This document shows, one piece after another, positions 60,357-64,000 of a DNA stretch of 64,000 nt. How positions within the stretch are numbered: position 1 is the first letter of the stretch; each line of letters starts with the position of its first letter. Under the pieces are notes generated by a model. That model was not told the origin of the DNA and made no database searches. It saw only the letters and a list, made by a program, of their open reading frames with translations. Both the position numbers and the translations under genes were made by a program. This stretch comes from Thermohalobaculum sp964576075. Its GTDB lineage: Bacteria; Pseudomonadota; Alphaproteobacteria; Rhodobacterales; Rhodobacteraceae. Where the stretch lies: assembly GCA_964576075.1 (NCBI GenBank), contig CAZNTX010000008.1:1-64000 (forward strand), read 5' to 3'.

Positions 60357-61121
60357 TTACGGACCCGCGCGGCGCAGCAGGCGGGCGCGGGCCGGGGGGA
60401 CGCGGGCGATTTCTACGCCGGTGAAGACGTGGAGGGTGTTGAGTTCGGTGTCGATCACCGCGTGGTCGGAGACCCAGCCGCCCATGGTGAGATAGGTGCG
60501 CAGCAGGGGCGGCATGCGCTTCAGCGCCATCTTGAGGTCGGGCTTTCTCAGGCGGAACTTGGTGGCGAAGCGGAACACCTTGGGCGCCTTCACCCGGGGC
60601 AGCCAGCGCTTCGGCGCGAGATGCTTCTCCTTGAGGAGCGCGAAGGCGTCGGCATACTCCTCCGCCTCCACCCCGTAGAAGGAGCTGCAGCCGAAGAGGA
60701 GCTCGACGCGCTCGGTATCGACGAATCGGGTCATCGCGCCCCAGGCGACGCGGAGGATGTCCGGATCCTTCCAGGCGGGGTGGATGCAGAAGCGCCCCAT
60801 CTCGACCATGCGGCCGGGGAAGTCCGCGAGATTGGAGAGCTCGTAGTATTTCGCGGCGTAGCTGCGGCCGATCTGCGAGCCGTTCTCCAGCGGCAGCATG
60901 CGGAAGCAGCAGACGAGCTGGCCGGTCTTCGCCTCCTCGACCATCAGATGCGCGCAGGCGGGGTCGAACTCGTCGGCGTCCAGACGGTCGGGATTGGCCT
61001 GCCAGTCGATCCCGCGAGCCTCGATGAAGGTGAGATAGCGCAGGCGCTGACAGGCGCGGATGTCCTCCGCCGTCTCCGCCATCCGCGCACGATACTTGGC
61101 GCCGGCGCCCCGGATCCGCAT
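60357..61121 (-). CDS. olsB: GNAT-type acyltransferase, OlsB-like
   Basis: A 254-aa protein resembling OlsB, which makes lyso-ornithine lipid by acylating ornithine with 3-hydroxy-acyl-ACP. The block CQRLRYLTFIEARGIDW near 24, the CFRMLPLENGSQIG segment near 71, and MGRFCIHPAW with SSFYGVE further on follow this family's order. The ATG at 61121 was chosen because GGGAGGGGAG lies directly upstream. An OlsA gene is not adjacent, so the assignment is moderate. Confidence 0.72.
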   Translation of the reverse strand: MRIRGAGAKYRARMAETAEDIRACQRLRYLTFIEARGIDWQANPDRLDADEFDPACAHLMVEEAKTGQLVCCFRMLPLENGSQIGRSYAAKYYELSNLADFPGRMVEMGRFCIHPAWKDPDILRVAWGAMTRFVDTERVELLFGCSSFYGVEAEEYADAFALLKEKHLAPKRWLPRVKAPKVFRFATKFRLRKPDLKMALKRMPPLLRTYLTMGGWVSDHAVIDTELNTLHVFTGVEIARVPPARARLLRRAGP

Positions 61122-61315
61122 GGCTCCCCTCCCGCGATCGTCCCGGGCGGGCGCCATGCCCGCCGTCCAGTCGATCGGACAACTATGGGCTCCCGCCCGG
61201 GCTTTGCAATGGGGCGGATCGGCGAATCCGCGGGCGTTGCCGCGGCGCCGCATCGCGGGGGGCTTGACGGGGGCGCGGGGCTCGGGCCCTCTCGCGAGCC
61301 CGAAGGAGGCCCCCC

Positions 61316-61975
61316 ATGGACGAGCGCCCGCCGCCGCGGCTTTCCGGCGTCGACACCTGGATCTTCGATCTCGACGACACGCTCTACCCGCCCGAGGCCG
61401 GGCTCCTGCCCGCGATCGACGCGCGGATGCGCCGCTTCATCGAGCGATTCCTCGGGGTGGACGAGGCCGAGGCGGAGGCGCTGCGCCGGCATTACTGGGA
61501 GCGCGACGGGATCACGCTCAAGGGGCTGATGCGCGACCACGGGGTCGAGGCGGACGCCTTTCTCGAAGAGACCCACGCGATCGACCTCTCCGGTCTCGCG
61601 CCGGACCCGCGGCTGCGCGCGGCCATCGAGCGGCTGCCGGGGCGGGCGGTGATCCACACCAACGGCGCGCGGCGCCATGCCGAGCGGGTGCTCGCGGCGC
61701 GCGGGCTCGCGGGCGCCTTCGCCGCGATCTACGCCATCGAGGACAAGGGCCTCGCGCCGAAGCCCGAGCCCCGGGCCTATGCCCATGTGGTCCGCGCCGA
61801 GGGGCTCGACCCGTCCCGCGCGGCGATGATCGAGGACACGCTCGTCAATCTCGTCGAGCCGAAGCGCCTGGCGATGACCACCGTCTGGCTCGACCGGGCA
61901 GGCCGCGGGGGGTGCCACAGCCATGTGGATCACGCGATCTCCGACCTCCTGGCGTTTCTCGAAGCGCAATCCTGA
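61316..61975 (+). CDS. HAD-family pyrimidine 5'-nucleotidase-like hydrolase
   Basis: A 219-aa haloacid-dehalogenase-like phosphatase. Motif I FDLDDTLYP lies near 17, motif II VIHTNGARRHAERVL near 105, the conserved Lys in DKGLAPKPEP near 143 and motif III MIEDTLVNL near 171. Length and the PKPEP segment are typical of pyrimidine 5'-nucleotidases of the SDT1/YjjG-like group. GAAGGAGG precedes the ATG. Confidence 0.88.
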   Translation: MDERPPPRLSGVDTWIFDLDDTLYPPEAGLLPAIDARMRRFIERFLGVDEAEAEALRRHYWERDGITLKGLMRDHGVEADAFLEETHAIDLSGLAPDPRLRAAIERLPGRAVIHTNGARRHAERVLAARGLAGAFAAIYAIEDKGLAPKPEPRAYAHVVRAEGLDPSRAAMIEDTLVNLVEPKRLAMTTVWLDRAGRGGCHSHVDHAISDLLAFLEAQS

Positions 61976-62404
61976 CCGCGCCGGTAGACCGCTCGCGGAG
62001 ACGGCGCACCGGTTCCGGGGCCCGCGCCTCGCGGTGTCGGCTCGGGCCCTCGCGCGGCGCTCTTCTCCGCCGGAGACCTCTACAGAGGGGCCGGGCACGC
62101 GCCCGCCCGGCGCCCTATCCCCGGCGCCGAAGGCCGGACGCTGCGCCCGGCGGAACGCCGCTTCCGGCGGGCGGAGCGCCTCTGCCGGTTTCCCTGAGGC
62201 ACGGTGAAGGGAGGCCGATCCCTGCGCCTCGCCGCCCGCCTGCCTGCCTCGGACGGCGCCTGCGTCGGCGCCGGCCGCGCGGGAGCGGCGTTTCGCTGCG
62301 GCCGGCGGGCCGGTCTGGCCCCTTTGGATCGGACCGCCCCGGATCGGCACCGATGGTTTCGCGCGGCCACGCCGCCATGGCGGGCGTCGCGCCCTTCCGA
62401 CCCC
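61976..62404. other. Gene-free sequence upstream of giant hairpin B
   Basis: This 429-nt stretch follows the HAD gene. Open frames are present in several directions, but I see no domain, ribosome site or codon bias that supports a gene. Confidence 0.5.
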
Positions 62405-62485
62405 GCCCACCCCCACCCCCGCCGCCTCCCGTCGCCTCCGCGCGGCGCGCGGAGGCGACGGGAGGCGGCGGGGGTGGGGGTGGGC
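62405..62485. repeat. Perfect 39-bp hairpin, giant-hairpin copy B
   Basis: Positions 62405-62443 and 62447-62485 are exact reverse complements of 39 nt, leaving only 3 nt (GGC) in the loop. The outer arm contains CCCACCCCCACCCCCGCC, identical to copy A at 25621. The inner 20 bp are unrelated to copy A. It lies about 250 nt upstream of the IS110-type transposase relic. Confidence 0.87.
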
Positions 62486-62739
62486 CACCGCTCGGCGACG
62501 GGGCGCCGCGGCAGCGGCGGTCCGTGGCGAGCCAGGCGCGGGGCGGCTCGTCTCTCCTTGTTGCCGGCGGCGCCCCTCGCGGCGAATGGGAGCCCGAGCA
62601 TGGCGAGGGTGGTCGAGCCCGCCTCCGAATGCGGCGCCCCGGTCGCCACGAAGCTCGAGAGCCCGGGCAGCCGCTTGCGCCGCAGGCCGGGCCCGGAGCC
62701 CCAAGCGCGGGCGGCGCACGCGGCAGGGGAGGGGCAGAG

Positions 62740-63500
62740 TTCGGGAGGATCGACGTCTCCGAGGACCGGCTCGAGCTGCATCCGCGGCCGTCGGGGAAGG
62801 TTTGCCGCTCCACGCGACGGGACCGGGATCGCGACGCGGGCGGAGCGGTTGGCCGAGCCCGGCGCCTGGCGGATCCCGCTCTAGAGCACGGGCGGCGGCG
62901 GCGGGAGCCGTTGCGGCGGGGCTGGCGCTGGCCGGGGTCGATCCGGGCCGTCGCTCGCGCGGTGGGACGGCTCGATGAGGCCGACCGGCGCGACGCTCGA
63001 TGATCACCCGCTACGCCGACCGGGCTCCGCCCGGGCCGGGGGCGGATGCGCATGCGCAGAGCCTTGCCGACTTGCCGGTCCGCCCCCGGCACGCGGTCGT
63101 GTCGATCGTCATGGAGAGCGACCGGGGGCGGCAGGTGCGCGCCCCCGGGGGTTTCGGGGGCAAGGACCGGAGGCTCGCCGCCCTGCGCGCCAAGCTCGCC
63201 GACCTCGATGGGGAGAGCGCCGAGCAGGTCGCAGAGGCCCCCGACCGGCGCGCGGCCGAGACCCTGCTCGCCTCGGTTCCCGGAGACGGTCGGATCGCTG
63301 CCCCGACACCGCTCGCGGCGCGGCCGGCGCCGGGTCGCATCGAGCGGCGCCAGAGGCGGCCGCTCGTCTCTCTGCCGGGGCCGGTCCACCGCCGCCGTCG
63401 CTGCCGCGCCGCGCGGTCCCGACCGCCGCGACACGTCCGACGGGCCGCGGATGCGGGGGCGGCCCGCGAAGGCCGCGCTCGTCGCCGCGATCCGCTGCCG
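62740..63500 (+). pseudogene. Decayed IS110-family transposase
   Basis: Fragments of an IS110-type (DEDD) transposase are found in order but in different plus-strand frames. RIDVSEDRLELHPRPSG (from 62743) matches the N-terminal GIDVSKDRLD block. DGTGIATRAERLAEPGA follows in another frame. AVGRLDEADRRDAR (ending 63000) matches ATGRLAKTDRLDAR. RYADRAPP and LAALRAKLADLDGESAEQV (63000-63240) follow after a one-base shift, then AAETLLASVPGDG. RGRPAKAALVAAIR near 63453 matches the GKPAKVAL C-terminal block. At least four frame changes and an in-frame TAG (62882) mean it is inactive. Ends of the element are not recognisable. Confidence 0.75.
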
Positions 63501-63564
63501 ATCCTCGCTGCGCTCGTGCGAGATCGGCGCCCATGGAAGAGCGCTCGACCTCGACCGGGATCGC

Positions 63565-64000
63565 TCAGAGCTCGACGCTGCCCATCACCTCCGGCGCATG
63601 GACCGGCACCGGGTCCATCAGGCGGACGAAGTCCTCGGCCGATTGCGCGAGCAGCGGGAAGGTCGCGTAGTGGCTCGGGATCACGCCCTGGAAGTCGAAG
63701 AACTTCTTGGCGGCGAAGGCGGCGCGTTCGGCGTCCATGGTGAAATGTCCGCCGATCGGCAGGATCGCGTGGGTCGGGGCGTGAAGCTCCTGGAAGAGCG
63801 CCATGTCGGCCATCACGTCGGTGTCTCCGGCGACGTAGAGCGTCTTGCCCTCGGAGGCGATCATGTAGCCCGACTCGCAGCCCGCATAGATCGGCTGCCC
63901 GTTCGGCCCCGCCGCGGAGGAGGAGTGCACCGCGTTGACCATGGTGACCTTGACGTCGCCGAGGGCCACGGTGCCGCCCTTGTTGAAGCCGACGCCCTCG
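63565..64000 (-). CDS. UPF0173-type metal-dependent hydrolase, 5' end cut by window
   Basis: The C-terminal 145 or so residues of an MBL-fold hydrolase of the UPF0173 type. Visible motifs are GFNKGGTVALGDVKVTMVNA, VAGDTDVMADMALFQ with a metal Asp, PIGGHFTMD and VIPSHYATFPLL with the last metal His. The frame continues past position 64000, so the start and the first HxHxDH motif are outside the window. Its substrate is unknown. It converges on the transposase relic. Confidence 0.9.
   Translation of the reverse strand, partial: EGVGFNKGGTVALGDVKVTMVNAVHSSSAAGPNGQPIYAGCESGYMIASEGKTLYVAGDTDVMADMALFQELHAPTHAILPIGGHFTMDAERAAFAAKKFFDFQGVIPSHYATFPLLAQSAEDFVRLMDPVPVHAPEVMGSVEL

Noticed and set aside
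62115..63434. Long minus-strand frame opposite the IS110-type relic
   Set aside because: The sequence is Arg/Pro/Ala-rich with no recognisable domain, while the plus strand shows ordered IS110 fragments.
1..64000. tRNA, rRNA, CRISPR arrays, restriction-modification or toxin-antitoxin modules
   Set aside because: I looked through spacers and reading frames and saw no cloverleaf sequence, spacer-repeat array or defence-type domain. The XRE protein at 33294 is not followed by a toxin-like gene.

Overview
The window is about 64 kb of very GC-rich DNA (roughly 70-75% by eye) from an alphaproteobacterium. The neighbourhoods rpoH - RluA-family pseudouridine synthase - DUF6476, aroK-aroB next to xerD, the bacterial aa3-oxidase subunit IV peptide, and the XRE regulator paired with a large acidic protein all fit Rhodobacterales or a close relative. 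I cannot name the genus. I found no rRNA, tRNA, CRISPR array or prophage. There is one run of exactly 100 N (52992-53091), which is a scaffold gap. The last gene is cut by the window edge.

Layout. 51-8490: housekeeping genes (UPF0301, a lone DsbD N-domain protein, rpoH, a pseudouridine synthase, DUF6476, a GGDEF/EAL protein, a P1 peptidase, a small cytochrome c, a Sua5-type tRNA-modification enzyme). 8733-13016: a tightly overlapping four-gene operon of acyl-CoA dehydrogenase, MBL hydrolase, DsbA-like isomerase and SDR. 13141-16532: oxidase subunit IV, then proton-translocating transhydrogenase pntAB. 16707-24466 (minus): a TMEM143-like membrane protein, then a complete peptide ABC importer operon ending in an M19 dipeptidase. 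24639-27374: a DksA-like zinc protein, and a membrane-anchored FMN glutamate-synthase-like enzyme. 27614-40741: a surface-polysaccharide locus read outward from about 33.2 kb. Its left arm (minus) holds a methyltransferase, two glycosyltransferases and an ABC exporter. Its right arm (plus) holds an XRE regulator, an acidic protein of unknown function, a coiled-coil methyltransferase, a glycosyltransferase-methyltransferase fusion and another glycosyltransferase. 41161-47791: NUDIX, hslO, a DUF2927 lipoprotein, an SRAP protein, xerD with a 45-aa membrane peptide, aroK and aroB. 47798-51039 (minus): a compact operon of MDR dehydrogenase, divergent 6-pyruvoyl-tetrahydropterin-synthase homologue, glycosyltransferase and methyltransferase. 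51135-56027: opgH, the gap, and a D-glutamate/D-amino-acid operon (dgcN-dgcA-D-transaminase). 56201-60316: a chemoreceptor with a separate periplasmic sensor-like protein, an SH3/YARHG-like protein and a chimeric relative of the sensor. 60357-64000: an OlsB-like acyltransferase, a HAD nucleotidase, a decayed IS110-family transposase and a partial UPF0173 hydrolase.

The least explained material lies between genes. Two families of long, perfect or near-perfect palindromes occupy the 3' spacers. Three copies (16590-16692, 27518-27610, 42744-42844) have 20-25 bp perfect arms around a 51-53 nt loop with conserved ends (CCCACCC-type start, CCCCCA or CCCACA end). All three are oriented with the sense strand of the gene ending upstream, and a possible fourth copy is cut at position 1. 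Two further elements (25621-25691 and 62405-62485) are nearly loopless perfect hairpins of 33-39 bp. They share an identical outer arm (CCCACCCCCACCCCCGCC) but have unrelated inner arms. Both lie in convergent, gene-free spacers. These hairpins and the pterin-type operon at 47.8-51.0 kb are the best candidates for undescribed biology.
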